NCBI RefSeq assembly: GCF_001640805.2
Contig: NC_066836.1
Span: 321,568 to 385,567 of the forward strand
From: Lates calcarifer
Taxonomy: Eukaryota > Chordata > Actinopteri > Centropomidae
DNA: 64,000 nt
Direction of reading: 5' to 3'
In this document: one piece after another, positions 1 to 20,100 of the stretch
Layout of the letters: every line of letters starts with the position of its first letter
Position numbering within the stretch: position 1 is the stretch's first letter
Position numbers and translations under genes: made by a program
The notes under the pieces: generated by a model
Told to the model about the DNA's origin: nothing
Databases searched by the model: none
The model's input: the letters and a program-made list of their open reading frames with translations, nothing else

Positions 1-248
1 TATATTTGTTTTTGTCTTTTAAACAGTATGTCATTTGAAAAAACGTTAATTATTTCTGATTATATTTTTATCATCTTTATATTTTTAAACTTTGAAGTGT
101 TGATTATTGGCACACTTCAGCCTCCATACAGCAGAATCTCTTTAGTTTCACTAATATTTTTGATTTTGTCTCACGATCAGAGACTTTTAATGAAATGAAC
201 TGTTCCTTTAACAAGCTGAGTCATGTGATCTGTGAACTTCCTGCCCAG

Positions 249-953
249 GACGTTCGGGTCCTCTACAGTCAGATGGCGGGACGCGAGGTGGACGAACCTG
301 ATGCTCCCATAGAGACCAGTCTGGACCAAATCCTGGCCTACATCAGGACCCACTGGGAGAAGGTGACGGAGAGGAACCGAGCCGAGACCGACAGCTACCA
401 GCTGGAATGTAAGGTGAGAACGTGTCACCTGCACAGGTGAGCTCACGGGCTGGGTCGTGTCATCCAGGTGTGTGTGACGTGTGTGTTTGTCCTGCAGGAG
501 GCGCAGTGCATGAGCAGCAGGCTGAGTCCTGAGGAGGAGCAGGTGGAGACGCTGAAGGCCGAGTGCAATGACACTGGCTGCAAGATCCAGAGTCTGCATG
601 CCGAGACAGAGTCCATCAGAGCGCTGGTGAGATGATCAATAACCTGATCAATAATCTAATCAGTAACCTGATCAATAACCCGACCAGTGGCGCCCTCTGT
701 CCCACAGAAGCGTGGTCTGGAGAACTCTCTGAGTGACGCCCGTCACTGGCACGACATGGAGCTTCAGAACCTGGGCTCTGTGGTGGCGAAGCTGGAGGCG
801 GAGCTCGCCGACGTCCGCGGAGAGATCGAGCAGCAGCGCCGCGACTACGACACGTTGCTAAGCAACAAACAGCGACTGGAGCAGGAGATCGGACTGTACC
901 ATGGCATCCTGGACGGGGAGGAGAGCCGCTTCCAGCCCACCGAGACGCTGTGA
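249..953 (+). CDS. bfsp2: Phakinin (beaded filament structural protein 2), 3' coding exons
   Basis: Lens-specific intermediate filament protein that co-assembles with filensin into beaded filaments of fibre cells. Three exons are visible: 249-413, 498-626 and 708-953, all in phase 0 and flanked by AG/GT. They encode the second half of the coiled-coil rod (about 180 residues), with heptads and family signatures such as HWHDMELQNLG and QSLHAETES. The rod-end motif is LEQEIGLYHGILDGEESR. Only six residues follow it before the TGA, matching the tailless form known for phakinin and unlike most keratins. The 5' exons lie left of the window. The stop codon overlaps a perfect GTGAGT, so an extra 3' exon cannot be excluded. 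The match to human BFSP2 is strong (remembered alignment), and I am confident of the family and fairly confident of the paralogue. Confidence 0.88.
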
Positions 954-959
954 GTCACT

Positions 960-1071
960 GCTACACAACAACACAACAACAACAACACGACAACAACACA
1001 ACGACACAACAACAACATGACGACAACACGACACGACCACAACATGACAACAACACAATGACAGGACAACA
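960..1071. repeat. AAC-rich simple repeat
   Basis: Degenerate runs of ACAAC and ACAACAACA with occasional ACG and ATG interruptions, starting a few bases after the bfsp2 stop and running directly into the dispersed element at 1072. Composition is close to that of the much larger array in puf60 (11057-12620). Confidence 0.85.
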
Positions 1072-1747
1072 CAGATGAAGAGCGCACGTTAATTCTGTGG
1101 GTTTAGAGGAATTTAAAGAGACTCTAACGACACAATGTCAAACCAACAAAGACAGAGAGACTGGTCACATGTTCTCTGGATTCTTCATCTGTAATATGAG
1201 ATGGAAGGACACAGAACATATGTGATCATTATCAGATACTTGGATTACAGTCAACACGTGGGTCACATGTCTGAGAATGAGCTGTTCCTGTTAATGATGT
1301 TCTGCCTGGAACACTCAGGCTGTATATGTATGAATGTAAAGCTGTTATGTTCAGTATGAACTTCATGTTAACATTATTTCAGCCTCAGTGGAAACTGAAC
1401 CTGGATCAAACAGAAAATATATATATTCTATAAAGTGGTTCACATTCATATTTCCATCATTAATGCTGCTTGGTCTGTAGTCTACAATTACAACAGCCTG
1501 TCACTTTATATTGTCTTTCAGGACAATAACACCCCCCATTTAAAGGATTATTGAAATCGATAATATGCAGCACTAATGATGCTAAACTCTGCTGCTTGAC
1601 TGTGAGAAAGAAAATTAAAATAACAGAGTGAAAATGGAAAATGTGGAGCATAAAAACACCATTTATTGATCCACATACCTCTACCATCCACTACATACTG
1701 TTATTTTTTATTTTTTTGGTGGGGGTGGGGGGGTGACGGTCTTTAGA
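1072..1747 (+). repeat. Dispersed repeat, copy A (inverted relative to copy B at 12633-13290)
   Basis: About 675 bp that matches the reverse complement of 12633-13290 along nearly its whole length. Shared landmarks are the end CAGATGAAGAGCGCACG, an internal block around the phrase GACAATATAAAGTGACAG (read on the minus strand), a GGTGGGGGTGGG tract and the other end TCTAAAGACC. Neither copy has a long ORF or obvious terminal inverted repeats. It is probably a non-autonomous mobile element or fragment; I cannot assign a family. Confidence 0.8.
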
Positions 1748-2417
1748 GCGGAGCTTAGGTAGAAGTAACACCGGTAACACCGAGTTAACCACGAACATAA
1801 ACTGCTCAGAGCAGTTTAGAGACGCAGCGTAAATTACCATGGCAACTGACCTCAGGTAAAACCTATCCACCTTTCATAGTACAGGTTAATCAGGAAGTTA
1901 CACCTGATGTCACCAAGTTACTCCTGAAGTTACTCTGATAAACCAGTAACCTCGCTTCATAGAACAGGCCTCAGGTGAATTGTGTCTTTGTGAAAATTTT
2001 CCTGAGATTGTGTTTGGATTCCAAACAACAGACAACAAAGTGTAAATAAAAACAAAGAGAAGCTGCATCGTGATGAGACACTGAACAGAAACAGAACAAA
2101 CCTTTAACTGTCAAAAACATCATGCATCATCACCTTACCTGTCCAGGTGTTCGGGTGTGCACTCAGAGCCTGAGGGAGCTGCCACTGCCCCCGCTGCTCT
2201 AGACTCCAGGACTGACACTCCAGGAACTCCAGGATCTCCAGCACAGTGATCCCTGTGGAGGCTGAGAGGACTCAGGTCCAGCAGGTCTCTGTGGTTTTGG
2301 ACTCTGCAAGAGGATTTCTACCTGGTGAGGTGTGCAGGTGTGAACGATGCAGAGAACCTGAGGCAGCAAGGCGTTTACTGCCCATCAAACACACCACTGT
2401 GACTGTAATGTGCAGGA

Positions 2418-2710
2418 GAGACCACCAGAGGTCCTCGTAAACCTGCTCCCCAGAACACCTGAGTACCCTACCTGGACTGGGCTCAGATTCAGACTGCAGG
2501 GTGCTCTGGGGTTCTGGATTAGTCTGGGTTCTGTTTGGTCGAGATTCACTAAGATTCTGTCAAAATCCGGAATAAAGACTCTGGGACCAGAGTCCAGACT
2601 GATTAAAACCAGACACCACCAGAGGTCCTCATAAACCTGTTCCCAGGACTGGTCCTGGCGACCTGGACGAGGCTCAGATCCAGACTGTCAGGTGTTCTCA
2701 GGTTCTGATT
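2418..2710. repeat. Diverged tandem duplication, unit about 95 bp
   Basis: The segment starting at about 2420 (CACCAGAGGTCCTCGTAAAC) recurs at about 2616 (CACCAGAGGTCCTCATAAAC). Both continue through a GGCTCAGAT(T/C)CAGACTG block to a GTTCTGGATT or GTTCTGATT end. The copies are separated by about 192 bp and differ by substitutions and small indels. Confidence 0.7.
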
Positions 2711-4220
2711 GGACCCAACAAATCAACTGTTTCAGTGTTTTTAACCTGGAAGAGACGTCAGACATCAAACTGCGACTTTATGATGTCATCGCTGATTTAA
2801 AGAGACAGTGACGTTTTTATTTTCAGCTCCACGGATCCTCCGACGGTTCAGAGTTTTAGTTTGGTCAAAGCTTCTGTTTGGTTTGAATTCACGCTCACGC
2901 TGAGTCAGTGCCAAGTCTCCTGAGACTCGACGCAGAGCAGTTTGTTTCTTCTCCAGGTTAAAAACACCTGAGTTAACAACAAACACATCGACCTTAATAT
3001 CAAACACTAACGCCTACGTTTCCCATAATTCAGCTGGATGCGCCTCTCATGGTGCTGCGTTCAGGTCCTGTGTGATGAACATTGACGATAAACAACATGT
3101 CCGTTAAATGTGGTCGATGACATCACAGCATCCAGGTGCTCAGGTGTAACGATGACGACTTGGAGGTCGAGGTGAACATGTCGTTTACGAGTCAGAAACT
3201 GACCTGAATGCAGCATCAGGGACATGTTCACTGGATTTACCTGAGACACCAACACATCGACACACCTGGGAGACATGAGGTGGTCACATGACCAGTTCAG
3301 GACTTGGTTGGTGGAGTTGACAAGGATCACCTGAATGCACCGTCACCGACTCACAAAGGATTGTGGGACACTGAGTCCTCTTCAAGTTTCAAACAAGCAA
3401 CATGGAGGTGAAAAATCCAACACACCCTGAGGAGCCGGGCTCAGGTGTGATCCATCACAGCAGGTGTCAATGAGTCGGTGTTATTTAGATTTTCTGATGA
3501 ATAAAGTGAATTATTGTGACATTTTAAATGAATAAAGAAGCTTCAGTGATTTCAGCTGCGACTCTTCATCCTGATCTGAACATCACGTGTTTAAATGAGT
3601 TGACTCCTGATTATTTTAGTTTGATTAGTGATCAATAACATCATTGATCAGCTGTTAATTAATTAATCTGATGAAAGGAACAGGAAGAGATTTAATCTAA
3701 TTCCCTCTTTAATGATCCACAAACAGAAAATCATAAATTAATCAATAAAAATAAAATTAAACTGATGATGTCGTACGGAGGCTGCAGAGGACCAAATCAA
3801 TATTTCATATAAAACACTGAGCTGTGACACTGACTCTGGACCAGAGCTTTCACCTCATGGTCTTCATCAGCTGACAGACACGACTGATCATCACGACCTG
3901 TTTTATTTTATGTTACTGAAAAAAGAAATAAACTTATTATTGATTATTAAAAAGTTCTTTAATGACATGTTTATATTAATAAAAGATCAGATCAATAGAT
4001 TAAATATAAATTTTTTTCAGGTCACAGCTCAGTGTCTGACTTATCAATAATAATGAATTAATATCAGAGGATGTGAAGAGCTGAGTTATTGATTGATTAT
4101 TGATTATTGGTTCTGTTCAGTCTCAGCAGCTTCATCAACAGTTAAACTCTGTGAAACTGTGAAGCTTCAAACTGTTCAACATCAGATATGAAATAAATTA
4201 TCGACTGAAGCTGCGATCAG

Positions 4221-4223
<3 letters not shown>

Positions 4224-4261
<38 letters not shown>
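4224..4261. repeat. TG dinucleotide microsatellite
   Basis: Uninterrupted TG run ending in GGGG, in the presumed 3'UTR or flank of klhl18. Confidence 0.95.
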
Positions 4262-4262
<1 letters not shown>

Positions 4263-4844
4263 GTAAATCTGATTGAAGCTTCAGGTTTTTGAACATCAAC
4301 ACGTTGAAGCTCCACAGAGTTGAGGCTGAAACTCTGCGACTCTGAACCTTAAAGACTCCTCGTGTTTCCTGCAGCGTCAGGTCACACTGCACTGACCTCT
4401 GCAGCCTGTTGGTGGCGCTGACAGGAGTCTGTTTCTGATGTATTCAGGAGCAGAGTTCAACTCTGGGTTTCTAAATGTTGTCTCTGTCTGTCGGCGACAG
4501 TCCAGTGATCGTGGTCCCAGGAGACGGACCGGGATCAGACTCGTCCTGTTTCTCAGCAGCTTTGTTTGTTTGTAGAGAAAGTCACTTCCTGTTGGTCGTT
4601 TTCAATCAAGTATAAAATCAATATTTATCAATAATCAGTCCACGCGCGCTAACAGCACAATGCTAGCAGCTAGCCTGCAGGGGCTAGCTCTACAGTTTTT
4701 ACCCATAATCCCACAGGCCTGGCGTCAGTGTGCGGGTCCGAGCCCGGCCGTCGTACCAATAAAGCTCGGTGAACACCGGGGGGGCGCCGCCTCCCAGCCT
4801 GCAGCCGGCGGCTATGTGTTGATCCTCGGCTGTGTTGGGCGGGG

Positions 4845-7800
4845 TTAGGCGGGCTGCAGCGGGATGCAGCCGACACCGACCCCCCCCTCGTGGCTGACCA
4901 TGGGGGCCATGAAGGTCCAGCGGTTGGTGTCGGGGTTGTACATCTCCACGGAGCTGAGGTTGGACTGTCCGTCGTAGCCGCCCACGGCGTACAGACGGCC
5001 CGATGTGGACACCAGAGACACCCTGCTGCGCCGCGTGTTCATGGCCACCAGGAGGCTCCACTGCCCCGAGGCCGAGCTGAACACCTCCGCCCCGCTCAGG
5101 AAGCCCGAGCCATCATACCCCCCCGCCACGTACATGTGACTGCCCAGAGACGCCGCCCCGTGACGACAGCGCTTGTTCAGCATCGCCGCTGTCGGGTGCC
5201 AGCGGTTGGTGTGGTGGTTGTAGTACTCCACCTGTGGGGGGGAACAAACAAATAAACAGAATAAATAAACAAAACTTCAAAATCTTCAGTTTGACTCTGA
5301 GATCAACAAAGATGAGACGTTTAATGACTATTGCACGTTAATAATTTCTGATGATTGTTCACATTACAGTCAGGATCATGTGGCAACTGTGGGATCAGTT
5401 TCATTGATCTGTTGTATTGATCTGCTAGTGTGTGTTAACTGTGATCAGTTTCTGACCGTGTTGAAGATCTGTAAACCGTCATGGCCGCCGGAGACAAAGA
5501 TGCGTCCGTCAAACACTGTCACACCTGCAGCGCTGCGACTCGCACTCATCTCTGTCACCACCGTCCACCTGGACAACAGGTGGAGTCATTATATTAACAG
5601 GTGGTGAAATAAAGACAAGAAGAAGAAACAGATCAACAAACTGAGATCAGACAGAACCCCTTAAATCTAAATCATCATATGAATCAAAAATATAGTCAGT
5701 GAGTGGATAATATCTGAAAAGGTTTCACCAGTGGATTCACCTTTTCTTTATTAAAAAACCTTAATGTCATTAAATCATCTGTGAATCTTTAATTAACCCT
5801 TTAAATTAAACATTAAATCTCCTTACTGACACATTAATGATCAGCCTGTGTTTAAGGGTTATTTTAAGGTAAGATTTCCCCTCAGTGACAGGTATAGGTG
5901 TTTCCTCCGCAGGTTCACGACTTCGTCTCCTTCTGCCCCACGTCAAGACAGACGACCCACACAACCCGGTCTCCAGTGACCTCTGTATGACCTTTGTGAC
6001 CTCTGGCCCTCTCACCTGTCTGTCTCTGGAGAGTAACACTCCACTGAGTTCAGAGATGATTTTCCGTCGTAGCCGCCGCAGACGTAGATGTGTCCGTCGA
6101 TCACGACCGTTCCCATGGCGCTGAGGATGACATGAGTGATTACTCTGTTAGATCAGGACCAGTGTATTGATCAATATTGATCAGTATTGAGAAGCATTGA
6201 TCAAACCTGCGCTGGCTGTTCATGCTCGACACCCTCGTCCAGCTGTCCATCTCCGGGTTGTAAACCTCCACCGTGCTCAGCCGTGATTGGCCGTCGTATC
6301 CACCGATGGCATAGAGCAGCCCGTTAACGACGGCCACACCCACTCTGCTGCGAGCCGTCCTCATTGGCTGACAGCGCTCCCAGAAGTTCCCGATCGGATC
6401 GAACACTTCGACCACGTTCAAAGAGTCACCTGGAGGAGAGACATGGTCCCCGTCAACTCCACCCAGCACACAGGTGAGTTCCTAAGCTTCAGGTAACTGA
6501 CAGGTGACAGGTGAGTGATGTACCTGAGCTGTTGAGTCCTCCCACAGCATAGATGAGTCCTGTGATGGACGTGCAGCACCTCTGTCTGGTTTTGAAGGTG
6601 GGAAGGTGAGGGCGGCGCTCCGGCATCAGGTGGAAATCTTTGGCTTCATCCACTAGGTCTCTGACAAGAAGCAACACCAAGTGTCAGGTATGTCAGGTGT
6701 GTCAAGTGTGTCAGGTGTGGGCTCTGTCTCACCTGCATTTATGGCAGCAGCGTACGAGCTCATCCTGCTGGACTCGGTCTGACAGGAACTGAGGTCGACA
6801 CAGAGGAAGTCTGATTTTTGACAGCAGCTCCGGCAGCAGAGACTCCCTCCGGTCCCGGTCATGATGAACCCAGGCCAGCACAGCTTCAAACACCTGCGCA
6901 TGTAACAAACGTTCAGAACGGCTACCTGCGCAACTGAAGCAGTTTCTATATGAACTCAAACATCTTTGATTTTTGATCAGATCAGCTGAGATACAACAGC
7001 AACAAACAACAACAGTAAGTAACAACATTAAAAAATAAACTAATAATTGTAAGACACTGACAGTAAAAAACTACTTCCTCCTTTAAACAGTCGCTCTGAA
7101 TCATGTTGCTGAAGTCAGTTTAATAAAACTATGACGTATTAAAATGACATTAAACCTGATTTCTATCAGAGATGTCATGAGAGGAGAGGAGGAGTGAAAG
7201 AAATAAAGCCTCAGAGTCACTGTCAGTGTTACAATGTTTCAGGAAAACGAGGTTCAGTGAACACAGCAGGTAGCCTCGCTGACAGGTGTGAAGTGTCTCA
7301 CCTGTTCTTCTGCTTTAACGTTGAGTTCGTCACAGCCGACCAGCTCCAGCACCTCCTCCGTCCTCAGACCCAGAAACTCTTCCGACAGAGAAACCTCCAC
7401 AAAGTGCTGGTGGAGGAAGCTGTTGGCCGAGTCATACAGAGTCGTACACATCATGGTCTCTGCGAACTGGCGCACGCCCAGACAGTTCTTCGGATGTAAC
7501 CTGAACGCCACGGACCAGGACACAGACAAGCACACAGACAGGGTCAGGATTAACAGCATGTTAGCGTGTTAGCAGTGAAATCAGCAGAGAGAGAGTTACT
7601 GAATGTTGTTACTTGAAATATTTAACTTGTTTAAATGAACAAATGAAGGAGTTTTAAAGTTCAAAGTTCACTCCTGACCGAAAGCTCAGGAACACCTAAA
7701 TGGACCTTGATGTCAGATTGTTTTGTCAGAGTTGTAAAGTGATACTTCTCAGACCTGATTCTGAGTTTACTGACACAGCTGTTAAATCAAGTGTTTTTTG

Positions 7801-9060
7801 AACAGAGTCTGGTTGTGTTTACAGCCTCAGGTTCACTCTGACTGTGTCCACCTCATTCAGACCAGACTCTGTGCTGATTTCCTGTGTTTGTGTGACTGAC
7901 CTCTCCTGCAGGAAGGAGCAGCAGGCGTCTTTAACGTTCTGCAGCTGCAGGAAACTCGAGCCAATCAGAAGAGACTGAACGTTCTGCTGGTCGATTGCAA
8001 CATGGCCGCTGTATGCAAAATTTATCAGAGCCTCCAGAGCGCTGCAGGGACAGAGGTCAGACTGGTTATTGACACTGGTGTTAGACTGGTGGTCTCAGAC
8101 AGGTGTGTGGTCTGTGGTTACCTGGGGTCCATGCCCTGCATCAGGATCTCATCCTGTTTACACTCCACCATGTCGTTGGTGAACATGGCGTGAAAATAGG
8201 GGATGGAGGCGGCGAGGACGATTCTGTGAGCGCTGAACTTATGATCCCCCACCTGCACAGAGACGACCAGGTGTTAGTACACAGACCTCACCTGGACAGA
8301 GCTGTGTGTGTGTGCAGGTTTATTGATCAGTTGCAGACTCAGCAGATTAAAGTCTTTAAGAGGATTGACCTCTGTATCAGATTTACAACAGTGTAGGGAC
8401 AGTGAACACAACATCTTATTTATTAATGATCAGTCTGATCGATCTGATTGATCGGATCTGATCAATTTTATTCATGAGGCTCATCTGTTTGTTTGTTTGT
8501 TGATAAACAGGAAGTCTCTGCAGCTAAAACACAGACTGATGAGACTCTGGACCAGGACTCTGGACCAGGACCCTCCTCTGACAGTCCAGCAGAGTTAGGA
8601 ACAGAGTCGGGCCCGTCAGGACCTGAACCTCAGAGGGTCGGATCGGATTAACCCACCACAGTGATCCGGTCCAGAGTCCAGCAGCTGATCCAGGACTCTG
8701 TCTGCTGCTTTGCTTCAGGGCTCCTCGGCAGCTCTGTTAGCTCACCTGCCCGAACCGATACAGCCTGTGACGTCACCGGCCCGTGTAAAGTGACCGTGAG
8801 GTCATCATCCTAATAATCCGCTGTTGGCCGCTGTTAGCATGTTATTAGCATCGTGAGCTAGCTTCCTCCTGACGGGCTGCTAGCGGTTAGCTGACAGGCT
8901 AACTTCAGCCGCGAGCGCCGTCCGTTCTTACCTTGAGTGTAACGTCACAGAGTTTCCCCTGACGTCGGATCTCCTCCATGACGACATAGCCTCGCGTCGG
9001 CAGGTCGTGAACTGAGAAATGAACTAAATCCTCGAGCTCTTCACAGAGAACGTCTCCCAT
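4845..9060 (-). CDS. klhl18: Kelch-like protein 18, complete
   Basis: Substrate adaptor for the cullin-3 ubiquitin ligase; mammalian KLHL18 is tied to Aurora A activation. Ten coding exons (minus strand, 5' to 3'): 8932-9060, 8122-8252, 7901-8041, 7302-7500, 6733-6893, 6524-6660, 6207-6429, 6016-6120, 5457-5568, 4845-5231. They total 1725 nt, i.e. 574 residues, the same length as the human protein. The BTB domain is at about residues 30-135, BACK at about 140-240, and six Kelch repeats at about 285-570 with repeated GGYDG and GGHDG signatures. The start chosen begins [17 protein letters not shown]; an in-frame ATG 29 codons upstream would lengthen the protein beyond the family. No broken reading frame or missing domain was seen. 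Its 3' end faces bfsp2; its 5' end lies about 1.3 kb from the puf60 3' end, in the same orientation. Confidence 0.95.
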
Positions 9061-9723
9061 CGTCAGCACGAGCGGCGAAGCGACGCGAACTGACCCCACC
9101 GAGCCGCCGTACACAGCCAGGAGCCGTGACGTCCTACAAGCGGGCATCAGCCTTCACAATAAAAGACCCGGTCAAAACAAAGACGGTTTTTAATCATTCT
9201 TCTTCTTCAGTCCACGGGTCAGACGGAGAGGGTCAGTTTATCAGCTGCAGAAAATAATAAAAACACGAGGATTTCCGCTTTGAATTTGCCTTCAAAATAA
9301 AAATTTGTAAACTCTCTAAAAACGTTTTAGTTTGATGATCACAGGAACTGATTCTTTTCTCCATTGATTCACTATTATTATCGCATCATTAGATTATTAG
9401 TCTTGCATTAAACAGCGTTTTACTGCTGCAGCTGATTTGATTAGGATTAAAACTTATAAAATGATTTTAAATAAACTCCAAATTGAAGAGCAGAAAATCT
9501 CCACATTTAGGAAATTGGAACAATCAAGTCGTTAATTAATCGACTGATAAATTCAGCTGTAGTTTTATAAACTTTCCACCTGAATCAAGTCAAACGTTCA
9601 TTCTCTGTACTGTTTATCTGTTAAGGGTCGGGTGGGGGGTGGAGCCCTATCCCACATTTTATCTCCTGATCTGTTATTTATTTCAGACCAATAAAACAAC
9701 AGCTGTAAAAAAAGGAAAAAAGT

Positions 9724-9729
9724 TTTATT
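9724..9729 (-). promoter_or_regulatory. Candidate polyadenylation signal for puf60
   Basis: TTTATT on the plus strand reads AATAAA on the minus strand, about 650 nt beyond the puf60 stop codon. It is the first canonical hexamer I found downstream. Confidence 0.5.
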
Positions 9730-10118
9730 CACATATTTTGGTGTTTGACCTGAAGAGCACCTGAACGCACTGTTGACCTCTGAGGTGTCTGTCTCTTTTC
9801 TCTGAAATGTCTCCGAGGACAGACTGAGGTTTGAGTTTGTGTTGCTGTGCTGCGTTCAGGGACGTTGGTCAGAGGACAAACATCCAGACGTTTCTGTTGC
9901 TGCAAAAAACCTGAACATCTGGAACTAAGCAGGAAAAGTAACATCTGGACCACAGCTGGATTCATGTTTCAGCTCAAACCTGCTCATCGTCTCACCAGAG
10001 GGGTTCCTGAACACACCATCTGAAACTTCCTGATCCTCCTGCAGATCAGTTATTTTAATGATCGACTGACTGACTGTTCAGTGAAAACAGCAACGATGTC
10101 TCCAGATGTCAATCAGCT

Positions 10119-10262
10119 TATCAGCAGGAGGGGCCTGATCAATAATCTGATCAGTAATCTGATCAGCAGGAGGGGACTGATCAATAATCTGATCAGTAAT
10201 CTGATCAGCAGGAGGGGAATGATCAATAATCTGATCAGTAATCTGATCGGCAGGAGGAGGGT
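10119..10262. repeat. 42-bp minisatellite, about 3.3 copies
   Basis: Units contain CAGCAGGAGGGG followed by GATCAATAATCTGATCAGTA and are nearly identical. It lies about 115 nt after the puf60 stop, within its predicted 3'UTR. Because 42 is a multiple of three, a spurious 66-codon repeat ORF appears on the plus strand. Confidence 0.9.
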
Positions 10263-10376
10263 GTTTGTGGCTGAGACATGAAAACAGCAGACTGGTCCTT
10301 TAGATCCTGGACAGTCAAACAGAGCCAGACACCGATAGAAACAGCTTCTACTCTACGCTCAGTCTGAGTCTGAGTT

Positions 10377-17119
<6,743 letters not shown>

Positions 17120-20100
17120 TCAGCCCAGCCGCGGCTCCGCGAGCTCCTTCTTCTCTCCGCTTCGATCCAAATTTATAATCAATTGTTTCTGATGTTTGAG
17201 ACCGTTCGAGCAGCGGAAATACCGCGGCCACCCGCCACGTCACTTCCTCTGACAGCGGTTTTCAAAGTAAAAGTCCCGTCTTCTTCTCTTTCAGAGCCGT
17301 GGAGTAAAAATACTCCGTTACCTTCATTTCTCCTCAGATTAAATCAAAATCAACCCATGACAGAAATACTTTAATTTATGAACTCATTTAGATGGAAGCG
17401 CTTCATTTCATTGTTTATTTATATTATCATTTAGTAATTTAATTTAGGGAGTTTCTTTAAGTTCATATTTGTTTCATTTCTTATGAATGTATTTCATCTT
17501 TCTTATTCATCCCATTGTCTATTTGTTTGTCTTTTTTATCGATATAATTATATCAAGTCGTTATTGACCTGAGTTTATTGGGACAATATTTTATTAAACT
17601 CCAAACAAAAAAAAAAAACAAGAATGAAAATAATTTAAATATGTTGTCAGCAGATAAATGTTGTTTTATCTATAAATAGGTTTTTGCATTGCAAACATAT
17701 TTATGTATTAATGTGTTTCATTGATTTGTATCGATTCAAGTCATTCATATTATTGATTGTATGAAGTTCAGTTGGTATTTAATGAAGGACCATCAATTTG
17801 AAAATGATCTGCCTTTTTCCTGCTGTTGGTGAATTTTACACATCAAGACTTAAATCTCTTTAAGACACAGTTTAAATAAAACTTTCACTGAGGAGAAACT
17901 GTTTTCAAGTTTTTAATGATTGATAGATTATTGATTATTAAAGTTTTTCCGACTTTAATAAAACATCTGAACATTTACATGTTAATATTTCACATCATGT
18001 CACAGACACTCAGCTGCACACAGCACACAGCATGGTAGTAAAAGGTGATCAATAACTAACCAATATCTGATCAGCACAGACTGCAGCTCTGCTCTCACAG
18101 AATCAAAGCTTGATGATGATGAAAAAAGTGTTTTCGCTGAGGGAACCATAGAGTCTCCAGAAGATTCATCTCATTCAACTCTGATCAATAATCAAAAAGA
18201 ATCTCATCAATATCTTCAGGATCAATAACGATCGATAAATAAGTAAAGCTGATACAGAGTCATTTTAGTATTTTAAATAAGTTTATCATCAACTTTTTTC
18301 AAACAGCAGAACCTCTCTGCTGCAGCAGGAGGTTCCTCTGAGAGTCCACACTGAAAACCTCAGTTTCTGGTTCTTTGTTCTTCAAGGATCAACTGGAACT
18401 CGTCTGCTGGGACTGGAGAACATGGTCAAACAGTTCGTCCAGAGAGGGAACCAGATCCTGAGTCCGGATGGAGAATCTGCACCAGGAGTTCTACATTTAC
18501 AGAAACAGTGGAACAGTTCTACAGGTCAGAGGTGAATTAAACCTCTCTGATGTTTGATGTTGAACATGAAATCAAGCAAGAACAGAGGGAGGTTCTCTGA
18601 AGACAAATGTTCCAAAACTCACTTTGTGTTTCAGTTTCTAAATGTTTGTTTGGTGTGACTGACCTAGAACCTGCTTTGGAGCAAAGGTCACCAATTATAT
18701 CCAACAGATTTCCGAGGGTTCGACTGTTGGTTCTGGTTTACAAGAGAAGATTTGTTGGTTGCAGACTGCAGAACATTAAAATCACGTACTTGTTGTGACT
18801 TATCTATAAAGTTTTAATGTTTTACTTTAGAGAACTTTCAAAGTTTTTTGTGAAAATAGGTGGCAGAGATTTTAGAAGAACCAAAATAAAAGCACACGTT
18901 CTGTGACTGATCTAGAACCACGTTTTCACATCAGGAGTATGTGGGGATGATTTCATTGTTCTAGACCCTTTTCAATGGGACAAGGTTTCTCCAGCAGAGA
19001 GGATTCTACTACCTATGCAAATAACAAATAAAAGAAAATTCGTAGAACTCAGTAACAGAGTCCTTTAAGTCAGAGCTGGTTCTAGTTCACGAGGAACTGT
19101 CGTTAAAGACGTAGATTACAGAGCCACAGCTGGAGAACATGCTAGAAGTGTGGGTGTGCTGTAATTAATCTGAAGACTGATCTCAATGTAGAGAACACAT
19201 CTAGAACCGCTAAGTTCTAGACAGTAACCCTAACCCAGCACAGGTCTGGGAAAGTTCTAGGAGACAGAGATCAGTTCTACAGGTTCTACAGCAGGTTGTG
19301 TCGGAGCTTCTAGAACAGAGAATAGTTCTGTGTATGGAAATATTCCAGAGCTCAAGAATAATCTAGAGGAACATGTACGAATGTGAGTGTAGAACCCAGT
19401 GTTGGAGTGGCTGCTCTAGACTGATGGAACACAGAACATTCCTGTCGAAAACATCCTGCATGCAGAACTCAGTGCAGTGGTTCCATATGGTCAGAACTAA
19501 GGTGAAGGTTTTCAAGCGATGAGGAGGTTTGGTGGTTCAAGATAGTGGGTGTAGAACTCCAGAGACAGTTCTAGGAGTGAGTGCAGAGGTGTAGGAGTCA
19601 ATGAGCAAGAGAGGAGGTGACTTTAAGTCAGAGCTGGGTCTAGTTCACAAGGAACTGTTGTTAAAGACGTAGATTACAGAGCCACAGCTGGAGGTGACTG
19701 TAGACTGAGTGATAATCTGGGTTGGTGGTAGAACATCAGAGGTTTACAGGGTGCAGAACGTCAAACAACAGGTTCTCATTGAATACTTGATGTTTATTAT
19801 TCTGGAAGTCAGTGAGAGGATTCTAGACCTCACAGATCCAGACAAGGTGACAGCAGAACTTCACATAAATAAAGTATCTGAACACTGAGAAGGTCAGGTC
19901 ATAGTTTAGGTTGGTGGTAGAACCCTGATATCCACCAGAACCTTCAGGAACTTTATATGTTGAATGTTTGGGTGATAACTCCAGAGAAAAGGTTCTGTGA
20001 GTATTTGTGGAGCTTAATGTTTATTCTGTGAGTCAGTGGGGAGAGGTTCTCGACCTCATAAATGACTGTGAAATCCAGATAGACAATGTTTTATACGTGA

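Larger units (their letters stand above)
954..4844. other. Gap between bfsp2 and klhl18
   Basis: I find no convincing coding exon here. The stretch holds an AAC-rich simple repeat (960-1071), a dispersed repeat copy (1072-1747), a diverged tandem duplication (2418-2710) and a TG microsatellite (4224-4261). The left part is presumably bfsp2 3'UTR; the first plus-strand AATAAA I noticed is near 2045. The right part (about 3900-4844) is probably klhl18 3'UTR read on the minus strand. Short ORFs here have no recognisable domain and no splice context. Confidence 0.6.
9061..10376. other. klhl18 promoter side and puf60 3'UTR
   Basis: The first 150 bases or so are klhl18 5'UTR and proximal promoter (minus strand). 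The part from about 9715 to 10376 is probably the puf60 3'UTR, since a minus-strand AATAAA lies at 9724-9729. No other coding exon was recognised; a 78-residue minus ORF at 9729-9965 shows no domain. Confidence 0.55.

Noticed and set aside
1460..1687. 75-codon minus ORF whose sequence recurs at 12681-12908 on the plus strand
   Set aside because: The similarity is explained by the two copies of the dispersed repeat; the shared reading has frame-shifting differences and no known domain, so a coding role is unlikely.
10081..10281. 66-codon repeat ORF (LISRRGLINN units)
   Set aside because: Product of a 42-bp minisatellite in the puf60 3'UTR, on the antisense strand.
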